Assembly (NCBI GenBank): GCA_937886325.1
Contig: CALABV010000099.1
Span: 1-40,091 of the forward strand
Origin: an uncultured Geobacter sp.
GTDB taxonomy: Bacteria; Desulfobacterota; Desulfuromonadia; Geobacterales; Geobacteraceae
Direction: 5' to 3'
DNA length: 40,091 nt
In this document: positions 14,775-22,028 of the stretch, in pieces
Numbering within the stretch: position 1 is the first letter of the stretch
Layout: every line of letters begins with the position of its first letter
Translations under genes and position numbers: made by a program
The notes under the pieces: generated by a model
Told to the model about the DNA's origin: nothing
Seen by the model: only the letters and a program-made list of their open reading frames with translations
The model's database searches: none

Positions 14775-15986
14775 GTGGACACCACCTTTAACCTTAAAAA
14801 TACCATCGACCAGATCGTAAAGGAAAAGGGCATCGACAAAAAGATTGTTCTTGATGCCCTTGAGCAGGCAGTTCTTACTGCAGCCAACAAGAAGTACCGT
14901 AACACCCGTGATCTGGAAGCCCATTTCAACGAGGAGATCGGCGAAGTCGAGCTGTTCGAGTTCGTTACCGTGGTCGATGAGGTCCAGGACTCCTACAAGG
15001 AAATCGACCTTGAAGAGGCCCGCGAGGTGGATCCGGACGTCGAAATAGGTGATTCTCTCGGCATGAAGATGGATGCCAGCGACTTTACCCGCATCGCGGC
15101 CCAGACGGCCAAACAGGTGATAATCCAGAAGGTGCGTGAAGCGGAACGCGAAACCATCTACAATGAGTTCATCGAGCGGAAGGGAGAACTGGTGAACGGC
15201 ATCGTGCGCCGCTATGAAAAAGGCGAACTGATCGTCGACCTGGGCCGAGCGGAAGCCGTTCTGCCGCAGAACGAGCAGGCCCCACGCGAGGTATACCGGC
15301 AGGGAGATCGAATCAAGGCGCTCATCACCAGGATCGAGATGACCGGCAAGGGACCTCAGATTGTCCTTTCGCGCGTGAATCCGGCTATGCTCGCGAAGCT
15401 CTTCGAGGGTGAAGTGCCTGAGATTGCCGAGGGAATCGTGGAAGTGAAGGGCGTTGTCCGTGAGCCGGGGAGTCGGGCGAAGATTGCCGTTTACTCCCAC
15501 GACGGAAATGTCGACCCGGTCGGCGCCTGCGTCGGGATGAGGGGCGCGCGTGTTCAGAATGTGGTTTCCGAGTTGCGTGGAGAGAAGATTGATATTATCC
15601 CCTGGTCCGAGGATATTGCCCGGTTTGCCTGCAATGCGCTTGCTCCCGCCGTGGTATCCAAAATCTACATAGACGATGAGAGCAGTGCCATGGAAATCAT
15701 CGTTGCCGACGATCAGCTGTCTCTTGCCATTGGCAAGCGGGGCCAGAACGTGCGGCTCGCTGCCCGGCTGACGGGCTGGAGAATCGATATCAAGAGCGAG
15801 ACCAGGGCGGCTGAAGCCGAAATGCTCCAGTATTCGTCATTCGACGGTACAGCCGATGAAACGCAAAAAGAAGAGCCTGTGCCCGAATCCGAGACTTCGG
15901 CTGAGCCCGAAGTACAACAGGAAGTCGCCGCTCGGCAGGACGCCGCGGAACAACCGGCCACTGAAGAGGAAGTGTCCGAAGAGTAG
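14775..15986 (+). CDS. nusA: Transcription termination/antitermination protein NusA
   Basis: RNA polymerase-binding elongation factor (403 aa). The N-terminal RNAP-binding domain covers about 1-125, S1 about 135-200 (GIVRRYEKGELIVDLGRAEAVLP, in part IVDLGRAEAVLP), KH1 about 230-300 (GACVGMRGARVQ) and KH2 about 300-345 (AIGKRGQNVRLAARLTGW). E. coli NusA continues into two acidic repeats. Here the protein ends in a 45-residue Glu-rich tail instead, as in many bacteria that lack AR1/AR2. The start is GTG at 14775 with a good GGAG ribosome-binding site (14763-14766). Confidence 0.96.
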   Translation: MDTTFNLKNTIDQIVKEKGIDKKIVLDALEQAVLTAANKKYRNTRDLEAHFNEEIGEVELFEFVTVVDEVQDSYKEIDLEEAREVDPDVEIGDSLGMKMDASDFTRIAAQTAKQVIIQKVREAERETIYNEFIERKGELVNGIVRRYEKGELIVDLGRAEAVLPQNEQAPREVYRQGDRIKALITRIEMTGKGPQIVLSRVNPAMLAKLFEGEVPEIAEGIVEVKGVVREPGSRAKIAVYSHDGNVDPVGACVGMRGARVQNVVSELRGEKIDIIPWSEDIARFACNALAPAVVSKIYIDDESSAMEIIVADDQLSLAIGKRGQNVRLAARLTGWRIDIKSETRAAEAEMLQYSSFDGTADETQKEEPVPESETSAEPEVQQEVAARQDAAEQPATEEEVSEE

Positions 15987-15989
15987 CCC

Positions 15990-16595
15990 ATGGCCAAGGA
16001 ATCGCCTCGGAGAACCTGTGTCGGTTGCCGTTCTGCGTGCGAAAAGGATGAGCTGATTCGTTTTGTCCTTGCACCTGACGGTTCCCTTGTGCCCGACCTC
16101 ATGCAGAAACTTCCGGGACGGGGAGTGTACACCTGTTTGAAGGAATCCTGCATTCGACAGGCATGTGAGAGGAAACAGTTTTCCAGGGCTTTTAAAAAAG
16201 ATATTAAGGGTGTGGATGTCGAAAGCCTCCGGAATCGGATTATCGCGCTAATGGAGGACAGGATAGCATCCTACATCGCCCTGGCCAACAAAGCGGGGAA
16301 GATTGTCTCCGGAAGCGACATGGTCGGAGAAGTCCTGAAAAAATACAAGGATATACCCAAGATCATGCTGGTTGCCTCCGATGTATCGGAAGACATCGGA
16401 AACAGGATACGCTGCCTCGCGACCCACTACGGCGTGGAATCCGTGACTCTTTTTGACAAGGAGCGGTACGGCGCTCTTCTGGGAAAGAGTCCGAGGAGCG
16501 TTCTCGCCGTGCAGGGACAGGGATTTGTCGAAAAATTGAAAATGGAAATTACCAGATACAGGAACTTCTTGAGAGGGGAGGGATGTGCCGGATGA
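15990..16595 (+). CDS. YlxR-YlxQ fusion: DUF448 RNA-binding domain plus L7Ae-like domain
   Basis: A two-domain protein (201 aa). Residues 1 to about 80 are YlxR (DUF448): RTCVGCR, GRGVYTC and a basic ERKQFSRAFKK tail, with Cys10, Cys13, Cys49 and Cys54 as a possible metal site. Residues about 88-185 form an L7Ae/YlxQ domain: YIALANKAGKIVSGSDMV and PKIMLVASDVSEDIGNR. In Bacillus these are two adjacent genes, ylxR and ylxQ, between nusA and infB. Here they are one reading frame at the same place. Both domains probably bind RNA (family knowledge; the function is not well defined). It starts 3 bases after nusA and overlaps infB by ATGA. Confidence 0.9.
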   Translation: MAKESPRRTCVGCRSACEKDELIRFVLAPDGSLVPDLMQKLPGRGVYTCLKESCIRQACERKQFSRAFKKDIKGVDVESLRNRIIALMEDRIASYIALANKAGKIVSGSDMVGEVLKKYKDIPKIMLVASDVSEDIGNRIRCLATHYGVESVTLFDKERYGALLGKSPRSVLAVQGQGFVEKLKMEITRYRNFLRGEGCAG

Positions 16596-19237
16596 ATAAA
16601 ACCCGCATACATGAGTTGGCCCAGAAAATGGGGATTGACAATAAGGAACTCATCGCCAGGCTGAAGGCTGTCGGAGTGGAGGTTACCAGTCACATGGCGG
16701 TCGTCAGTGATGAAGACATTGCAAAGCTCACCCCTGTAAAGCCCGCGGCGAAAGAGCCCTCTCAGGAAGAAGTCCGCGTTAAACCAACCGTTATCCGCAG
16801 GCGTCCGAAGCATGTTGAAGAGCCTGTCGCGGCAAAGGCTGAAGAACCGGCTGTCTCCGAGATTGCGGAACCTTCCGTCGAGGCTGAAGTGAAGCCCGTT
16901 GAGACGAAAAAGGTCGAGGAGACGGTGGTTGCTGAAGCGCCGAAGCCTGAGAAGCCTGCTGTCGTTGAGGAAAAACACGTGGCGGCGGAACCGGTGAAAC
17001 CGAAAGAGTCGCCGCAGCCGAAAGAACCGGCACAGCCGACAGAACCTGAGCCGAAGAAGGCTGTCGCGCCGGAACCCGAAAAGCATGTCCCCGGACGCGC
17101 ACGTATTATTGGTCGCGTTGAAATTCCCGTACCGCAACCGAGACATGCGGCGCGGCCTGCCGAACGGCAGCCTGCCGCCCGACCGGCACAACCGGTTCAG
17201 GAGCGGCCCGCTCCGATACAAGCCCAGGAAACGCCGGTGTCGGTTGACGAAAGAAAGAAAGGGCGGAAAGGCAAGGAAGCTCCTCCGGTCGAAATGGATC
17301 GTGCCGGTAAGAAAGGCCCCACCGTTGCCGGCAAGAAAAAAGACGCTTTCAAGAAAGTGGAAATTATCGAAAAGCGTGAAAGGGTTTTCGAACCTTCGCT
17401 TCGCCCCGGAAAGGGCAAAAAGAGGGACAAGGACAGGGGAGCGCTTGCGGAGAGCAGAAAAACCGAGATTACGATTCCCAAGGCGATTAAAAGAATCATC
17501 AAGATATCCGAAAGCATCACCGTAGGCGAACTGGCGAAGAGGATGAGCGCCAAGGCCAATGACCTGATCCGTGCGCTGATGAAAATGGGATTCATGGCCA
17601 CCATCAACCACCCCCTTGATTTCGAAACCGCGACCATTATTGCCTCGGACTTCGGGTACGAAGTGGAGAATGTCGCCATGGATGTGGAAGAAATCCTGGA
17701 GGCAGCACCGGACAAACCAGAGGATCTTGTGAAGCGCTCACCCGTGGTTACGATTATGGGACATGTCGACCATGGAAAGACCTCTCTCCTGGATGCCATC
17801 CGCACGACGAACGTCATTGCCGGGGAAGCGGGCGGCATCACTCAGCATATCGGCGCCTACGACGTGGAGCTGGGCGGAAGAAAGATCACCTTTCTCGACA
17901 CACCGGGTCACGAAGCGTTTACCGCCATGCGCGCCAGAGGCGCAAAGGTCACCGACATCGTCATCCTGGTGGTGGCCGCCGACGACGGGGTCATGCCTCA
18001 GACGCGGGAAGCGGTCAACCATTCCAAGGCCGCCGGAGTCCCCATCATTGTCGCGGTGAACAAGATCGACAAGCCCGAGGCCAAGCCTGAGAGGGTCAAG
18101 CAGGAGCTTATGGAGTTCGGGCTTGTTTCCGAGGAATGGGGTGGCGACACCATCTTTGTCGAAGTTTCCGCGAAGAAGCATCTCAACGTGGAATCACTGC
18201 TGGAAATGGTCCTTCTGCAGGCCGACGTCATGGAGCTGAAGGCAAACCCCGACAAAGAAGCCCGCGGCACGATCATCGAGGCGAAACTGGATCGGGGGCG
18301 CGGTCCCGTTGCGACTGTTCTCGTCCAGGAGGGAACCCTGAAGGTCGGAGACTACTTCGTCTCCGGGATCCACTTCGGAAGAGTCCGCGCCATGCAGAAC
18401 GACCGCGGCGAAAAGGTGACTGTCGCCGGCCCCTCCATGCCCGTTGAAGTCATCGGCCTTACCGGCGTGCCCGATGCGGGCGACGTCTTCGTTGTTCTGG
18501 CGGACGAGCGCCAGGCCAAGGAAATCGCTCTGCACCGCCAGCAGAAGATTCGCGAGACGGAGCTCGCGAAAACGAGCAAGCTTTCTCTTGAACAGTTGTA
18601 CGAAAAGATCCAGAAGGGCGAGGTCAAGGAACTCAACGTTGTGGTCAAAGGCGATGTCCAGGGATCCGTGGAGGCTGTTTCCGAGTCGCTGCGCAAGCTC
18701 TCCACCGACGCAATCCGCCTGCGCGTTATCAACTCGTCCGTCGGCGCCATTACGGAAACGGACGTTAACCTGGCAACCGCCAGCAACGCCATTGTCCTCG
18801 GTTTCAACGTCCGTCCCGAAGTCAAGGCCCAGGCCCTGGCCGAAAAGGAAGGGGTGGATATCCGCCTCTACAACATTATCTACGACGCCGTCGATGATAT
18901 CAAAAAAGCTATGGAAGGCCTTCTGGAGCCGACCCTCAAGGAAAAATACCTCGGCCGGGCCGAGATCAGGGAAGTCTTCTCCGTGCCGAAACATGGTAAT
19001 GTGGCGGGCTGCTATGTTCTTGACGGCAAGATTCCGAGAAATTCCCAGGTGCGACTGCTTCGCGACAATATTGTTGTCTACGATGGAAGGATGGCGAGCC
19101 TGCGTCGTTTCAAGGATGATGTAAAGGAAGTGGCATCCGGCTATGAGTGCGGTATTTCCCTGGAAAATTATAACGATATCAAAATTGGGGATATCATCGA
19201 GGCGTTTGAAATGGAGAAAATCGCCGCAACGTTGTAA
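16592..19237 (+). CDS. infB: Translation initiation factor IF-2
   Basis: GTPase that places initiator tRNA on the 30S subunit (881 aa from the chosen start). The ATG at 16592 overlaps the previous stop (ATGA) and has GGAGGG about 11 bases upstream; an ATG at 16583 is too close to that site. The N-terminal IF2_N module (MNKTRIHELAQKMGIDNKEL) is followed by a long low-complexity linker rich in Pro, Glu, Lys and Ala (about 50-280), then a second IF2_N (about 310-360). The G domain has G1 GHVDHGKT (390-397), G3 DTPGHEA and G4 NKIDKP. Domains II, III and IV follow. The linker is the usual variable part of IF2. Confidence 0.97.
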   Translation: MNKTRIHELAQKMGIDNKELIARLKAVGVEVTSHMAVVSDEDIAKLTPVKPAAKEPSQEEVRVKPTVIRRRPKHVEEPVAAKAEEPAVSEIAEPSVEAEVKPVETKKVEETVVAEAPKPEKPAVVEEKHVAAEPVKPKESPQPKEPAQPTEPEPKKAVAPEPEKHVPGRARIIGRVEIPVPQPRHAARPAERQPAARPAQPVQERPAPIQAQETPVSVDERKKGRKGKEAPPVEMDRAGKKGPTVAGKKKDAFKKVEIIEKRERVFEPSLRPGKGKKRDKDRGALAESRKTEITIPKAIKRIIKISESITVGELAKRMSAKANDLIRALMKMGFMATINHPLDFETATIIASDFGYEVENVAMDVEEILEAAPDKPEDLVKRSPVVTIMGHVDHGKTSLLDAIRTTNVIAGEAGGITQHIGAYDVELGGRKITFLDTPGHEAFTAMRARGAKVTDIVILVVAADDGVMPQTREAVNHSKAAGVPIIVAVNKIDKPEAKPERVKQELMEFGLVSEEWGGDTIFVEVSAKKHLNVESLLEMVLLQADVMELKANPDKEARGTIIEAKLDRGRGPVATVLVQEGTLKVGDYFVSGIHFGRVRAMQNDRGEKVTVAGPSMPVEVIGLTGVPDAGDVFVVLADERQAKEIALHRQQKIRETELAKTSKLSLEQLYEKIQKGEVKELNVVVKGDVQGSVEAVSESLRKLSTDAIRLRVINSSVGAITETDVNLATASNAIVLGFNVRPEVKAQALAEKEGVDIRLYNIIYDAVDDIKKAMEGLLEPTLKEKYLGRAEIREVFSVPKHGNVAGCYVLDGKIPRNSQVRLLRDNIVVYDGRMASLRRFKDDVKEVASGYECGISLENYNDIKIGDIIEAFEMEKIAATL

Positions 19238-19251
19238 CTGCGAGAGGTACG

Positions 19252-19623
19252 ATGACGGTAAAACGAGCTGAAAAGGTTGCCGAAGCAATACATGAGATAA
19301 TTTCCGCGCTCCTCATCAAAGGAGTGAAGGATCCGCGCATCGGCTTCACCACGATAACCGGCGTAAAGCTGTCGGATGATCTGCACCTTGCGACCGTCTT
19401 TTTTTCGGTCGTGGGTGATGAAACCGAGAAGAAGTCGGCTGAAAAAGGACTTAACAGCGCAAAGGGATACCTTCGGAAGGAAGTGGGCAGAAACCTGCGC
19501 ATGCGATATGTCCCTGATCTTATATTCCGCTACGACGCATCTCTCGACTACGGACAACACATCGATGAGTTGCTTGATGAGATAATAAGCACTGAACATA
19601 ACGATGATATCCAAGATAATTAA
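19252..19623 (+). CDS. rbfA: Ribosome-binding factor A
   Basis: Small KH-like protein (123 aa) needed for late 30S maturation and 16S rRNA 5' end processing. MTVKRAEKVAEAIHEIISALL is the usual first helix (in part: KRAEKVAEAIHEIIS). DPRIGFTTITGVKLSDDL and the C-terminal LRMRYVPDLIFRYDASLDYG (in part: RYVPDLIFRYDASLDYG) are diagnostic. It follows infB by 14 bases with a GAGAGG ribosome-binding site, and its end overlaps nrnA by 20 bases. Confidence 0.96.
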   Translation: MTVKRAEKVAEAIHEIISALLIKGVKDPRIGFTTITGVKLSDDLHLATVFFSVVGDETEKKSAEKGLNSAKGYLRKEVGRNLRMRYVPDLIFRYDASLDYGQHIDELLDEIISTEHNDDIQDN

Positions 19624-20554
19624 TGAAATTGAAGCCGGTACTTCGTTTCTCATCACGACCCATGAAAACCCCGACGGGGACGCAATCGGTTCGACAATGG
19701 CCCTTGGTTGCTTTCTCCGCTCGATGGGGAAGGATGTGACCGTTTACTACTGCGATCCGATTCCCGACAACTATCTGTTTCTCCCCCTGGCCGAATCCGC
19801 CGTACCGGCCATTCCTGATCGGTCTTTCGATGTCAGTTTCGTTCTCGATGCCGGAGAATTGAAGCGGGCCGGTGAAGATTTCGTTTCATTTCCCGGTAAA
19901 GGAAAGATCGTCAACATCGATCACCATCCCTACGGTGAACAGTTCGGTGACATCAACCTCGTCGACCCCAAGGCCTCCGCTACCGGCGCCATTATTTACC
20001 GGATCATCAAACAATCCGGCCACGTCGTCGACTACGGGACCGCCCTGTGCATATATACCGCCATCGTCACCGATACCGGATCCTTCCGTTATTCCAATGC
20101 CGACCCCGAAGCCTTCCGGATAACCGGCGAACTGGTTGAACTCGGCATTAATCCATGGTTCATCGCCGAAAGGTTATACGAAAGCCAACCCCGCAAAAGA
20201 CTGGAACTCCTGGCGCTGGCGCTGGCAACCTTGACCGTGTCGGAGCGGGGTGACTTCGCATCGGTTACCGTCACTCTCGACATGTATGAGAAGACCGGGG
20301 CAGGTCCTGATCTGACGGACGGCTTCGTCAATTATCCCCGTTCCATCCACGGCGTAGAAGTGGCGGTCCTGTTCCGCGAGGTACGGCAGGGGGTATACAA
20401 GGTCGGCTTCCGTTCCAAGGGAAAGGTAAACGTATCGGCTCTTGCGGCCGCTTTCGGCGGTGGTGGTCACCATAACGCCGCGGGATGCGTTGTAAACGGA
20501 TCTATTGATGAGGTCAAGAAAACCGTTTTTTCGTATCTTGAGAATGCGTTTTAA
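19604..20554 (+). CDS. nrnA: DHH-family phosphoesterase, NrnA-type nano-RNase/pAp phosphatase
   Basis: Predicted bifunctional enzyme (316 aa) that degrades very short RNAs and dephosphorylates pAp. The DHH domain has HENPDGDAIGS (His20, Asp24, Asp26), LDAGE (Asp82) and NIDHHPYG (Asp106-His107-His108), which bind two metal ions. The DHHA1 domain ends with AAFGGGGHHNAAGC, the substrate-binding loop. The start inside rbfA (20-base overlap) keeps the full N-terminus. Its place between rbfA and truB is the usual one for NrnA-like genes in deltaproteobacteria and Firmicutes. Substrate choice is from family knowledge. Confidence 0.9.
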   Translation: MISKIINEIEAGTSFLITTHENPDGDAIGSTMALGCFLRSMGKDVTVYYCDPIPDNYLFLPLAESAVPAIPDRSFDVSFVLDAGELKRAGEDFVSFPGKGKIVNIDHHPYGEQFGDINLVDPKASATGAIIYRIIKQSGHVVDYGTALCIYTAIVTDTGSFRYSNADPEAFRITGELVELGINPWFIAERLYESQPRKRLELLALALATLTVSERGDFASVTVTLDMYEKTGAGPDLTDGFVNYPRSIHGVEVAVLFREVRQGVYKVGFRSKGKVNVSALAAAFGGGGHHNAAGCVVNGSIDEVKKTVFSYLENAF

Positions 20555-20557
20555 CTG

Positions 20558-21472
20558 ATGAACGGTTTTCTTGTAGTTGACAAGCCTGCCGGCATGACGT
20601 CTCATGATGTGGTGGCTGCGGCCCGAAGGACGCTGAAACAGAAAAAAATCGGGCATACGGGTACCCTGGATCCGTTCGCGACGGGCGTGCTGCCCTTAGC
20701 CCTCGGCGAAGCGACCAAGGCAATTCCTTTTCTCGATGAATCGGAAAAGCAGTACAGGGCGCGCATGTGCCTGGGGATTTCGACGGATACCCAGGATGGA
20801 ACCGGAACAATTCTCAGGCGCAGAGAGTATGCCGGCATCACGAAAGAGACAGTGGTGGAAGTTTTTTCCCGTATCAGGGGGACTTCTTTCCAGACTCCCC
20901 CCATGTATTCCGCAATCAAAAAGGGAGGGGTTCCACTCTACAAGATGGCGCGCAGAGGAGAGGAAGTGGAGAGGACGGCACGCGAAATCACCGTGCACGC
21001 GATCACCATTGAATCCATTGAGATGCCTTTCATCACCTTCATGGTCAGTTGCTCACGTGGAACATATGTTCGTACCCTCGCCTCCGATCTCGGAGAAACC
21101 CTTGGTTGCGGCGCCCATCTGTGTGAACTGCGGCGATTGAAAAGCGGTCCTTTCACCCTTGAGAACGCCGTATCACCTGATATGCTCAGAATTCCCGGGG
21201 ATGGAGAAACAATCGACACCGGACTGCTTTCTCCCTACGACGCGTTATCACATCTGAAAGACCTTGTGCTGACCGCACGGGGAGCGCAAAAGGTCAGTCA
21301 TGGAATTGCTCCGGGAAAGGATGATTTTACTGACTTTTCCCCTATTGAACCGGGATCCGGACAAAAGGTGCGTCTTTCCTTCGAGGGGAGGTTACTGGCT
21401 GTTGCCGCCGCCAATCCGGGCGACGATTCCGATACAATGAAAACCGTTTGTCTTTTAAGGGTTTTCAGCTAG
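20558..21472 (+). CDS. truB: tRNA pseudouridine-55 synthase
   Basis: Makes the universal pseudouridine at position 55 in the T-loop of tRNAs (304 aa). GFLVVDKPAGMTSHDVV is the N-terminal motif. GHTGTLDPFATGVLPLALGEATK contains catalytic Asp38 (in part: HTGTLDPFATGVLPL). PPMYSAIKKGGVPLYKMAR and SCSRGTYVRTLASDLGE (in part: SRGTYVRTLASDLGE) follow. A C-terminal PUA-like region spans about 235-300. It starts 4 bases after nrnA. No terminator is seen before rpsO, so some transcription may continue into rpsO. Confidence 0.96.
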   Translation: MNGFLVVDKPAGMTSHDVVAAARRTLKQKKIGHTGTLDPFATGVLPLALGEATKAIPFLDESEKQYRARMCLGISTDTQDGTGTILRRREYAGITKETVVEVFSRIRGTSFQTPPMYSAIKKGGVPLYKMARRGEEVERTAREITVHAITIESIEMPFITFMVSCSRGTYVRTLASDLGETLGCGAHLCELRRLKSGPFTLENAVSPDMLRIPGDGETIDTGLLSPYDALSHLKDLVLTARGAQKVSHGIAPGKDDFTDFSPIEPGSGQKVRLSFEGRLLAVAAANPGDDSDTMKTVCLLRVFS

Positions 21473-21479
21473 GTTTTCC

Positions 21480-21509
21480 TTTACATACACAGTGTATTCG
21501 TGATAGAAA
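21480..21509 (+). promoter_or_regulatory. Candidate rpsO promoter with a palindrome in its spacer
   Basis: TTTACA (21480-21485), 18-base spacer, TAGAAA (21504-21509) with extended -10 TG. The spacer carries a perfect 13-base palindrome, ATACACAGTGTAT (21485-21497). It could be an operator or chance. Confidence 0.45.
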
Positions 21510-21581
21510 AGAAAGCCTTCGCCAGATATACGAAACAAGCTTTATACACTATATTTTTCACCGGAAAGGGGGTGTACCCGA

Positions 21582-21848
21582 ATGCTGGTAACAGATAAGA
21601 AGCAGGAAATCATCAAGACACATAAACGTCATGAGAATGATACCGGTTCTCCTGAAGTACAGATAGCGATTCTCACCGAGAGGATCACGTATTTGACGGA
21701 GCATTTCAAGGTTCACAAGAAAGATCATCACAGCCGGCGCGGTCTTCTCAAGATCGTCGGACAAAGAAGACGGCTTCTCGATTACCTGAAAAGCAAGGAT
21801 GTCGAGAGATACCGAGCCATCATCGAAAAACTTGGTATCAGGAGATAA
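21582..21848 (+). CDS. rpsO: 30S ribosomal protein S15
   Basis: Binds the central domain of 16S rRNA early in 30S assembly and contributes to a bridge with 50S (88 aa, standard length). NDTGSPEVQIAILTERITYL (in part: GSPEVQIAILTERI) and HKKDHHSRRGLLKIVGQRRRLLDYL (in part: DHHSRRGLLKIVGQRRRLL) are invariant S15 motifs. The ribosome-binding site is very strong (AAAGGGGGTGT, 21564-21574). In E. coli S15 represses its own translation through its leader; the 70-base leader here was not folded. Confidence 0.98.
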   Translation: MLVTDKKQEIIKTHKRHENDTGSPEVQIAILTERITYLTEHFKVHKKDHHSRRGLLKIVGQRRRLLDYLKSKDVERYRAIIEKLGIRR

Positions 21849-21850
21849 CA

Positions 21851-21901
21851 AAAGGCAGTATATCTCTTGAAATAGAAGGGATATATTGCCTTTCTTTTTT
21901 T
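21851..21901 (+). terminator. rpsO terminator 1
   Basis: 14-bp stem AAAGGCAGTATATC (21851-21864) / GATATATTGCCTTT (21880-21893) with one G-U pair, then C and seven T residues. It starts 3 bases after the rpsO stop. Confidence 0.85.
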
Positions 21902-21902
21902 C

Positions 21903-21930
21903 AACGGGCTTGAAGCCCGTTTGTTTTTTT
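21903..21930 (+). terminator. rpsO terminator 2 (tandem)
   Basis: Second hairpin AACGGGC (21903-21909) / GCCCGTT (21915-21921) with loop TTGAA, then TG and seven T residues (21924-21930). It lies directly behind terminator 1. Confidence 0.8.
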
Positions 21931-22004
21931 GTTGGGGGCGCGGGTAAAATTACTACAAAGCCTGCCGTTCAAGGGCTTTTGGTAACTTTATCGACGGCCC
22001 CAAC
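21931..22004 (+). promoter_or_regulatory. Long stem-loop in the pnp leader (candidate RNase III/PNPase autoregulation site)
   Basis: Outer stem GTTGGGG (21931-21937) / CCCCAAC (21998-22004), then GGTAAA (21943-21948) / TTTATC (21987-21992), TTAC (21950-21953) / GTAA (21982-21985) and AAAGCC (21957-21962) / GGCTTT (21974-21979), with an 11-base loop. Nearly the whole rpsO-pnp gap after the terminators folds into one interrupted hairpin that ends 15 bases before the pnp ribosome-binding site. E. coli pnp has a similar leader hairpin cut by RNase III; the same role here is inferred. Confidence 0.6.
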
Positions 22005-22028
22005 AGACACAACAGCATGGAGGCCACT

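Noticed and set aside
16427..17611. 394-codon minus-strand open frame
   Set aside because: Opposite the low-complexity linker of infB; its Arg/Phe/Leu-rich translation is an artefact of the Glu/Lys/Pro repeats.
18194..19288. 364-codon minus-strand open frame, and a similar one at 21969-23036
   Set aside because: Antisense to the infB and pnp coding regions; no motif, no ribosome-binding site.
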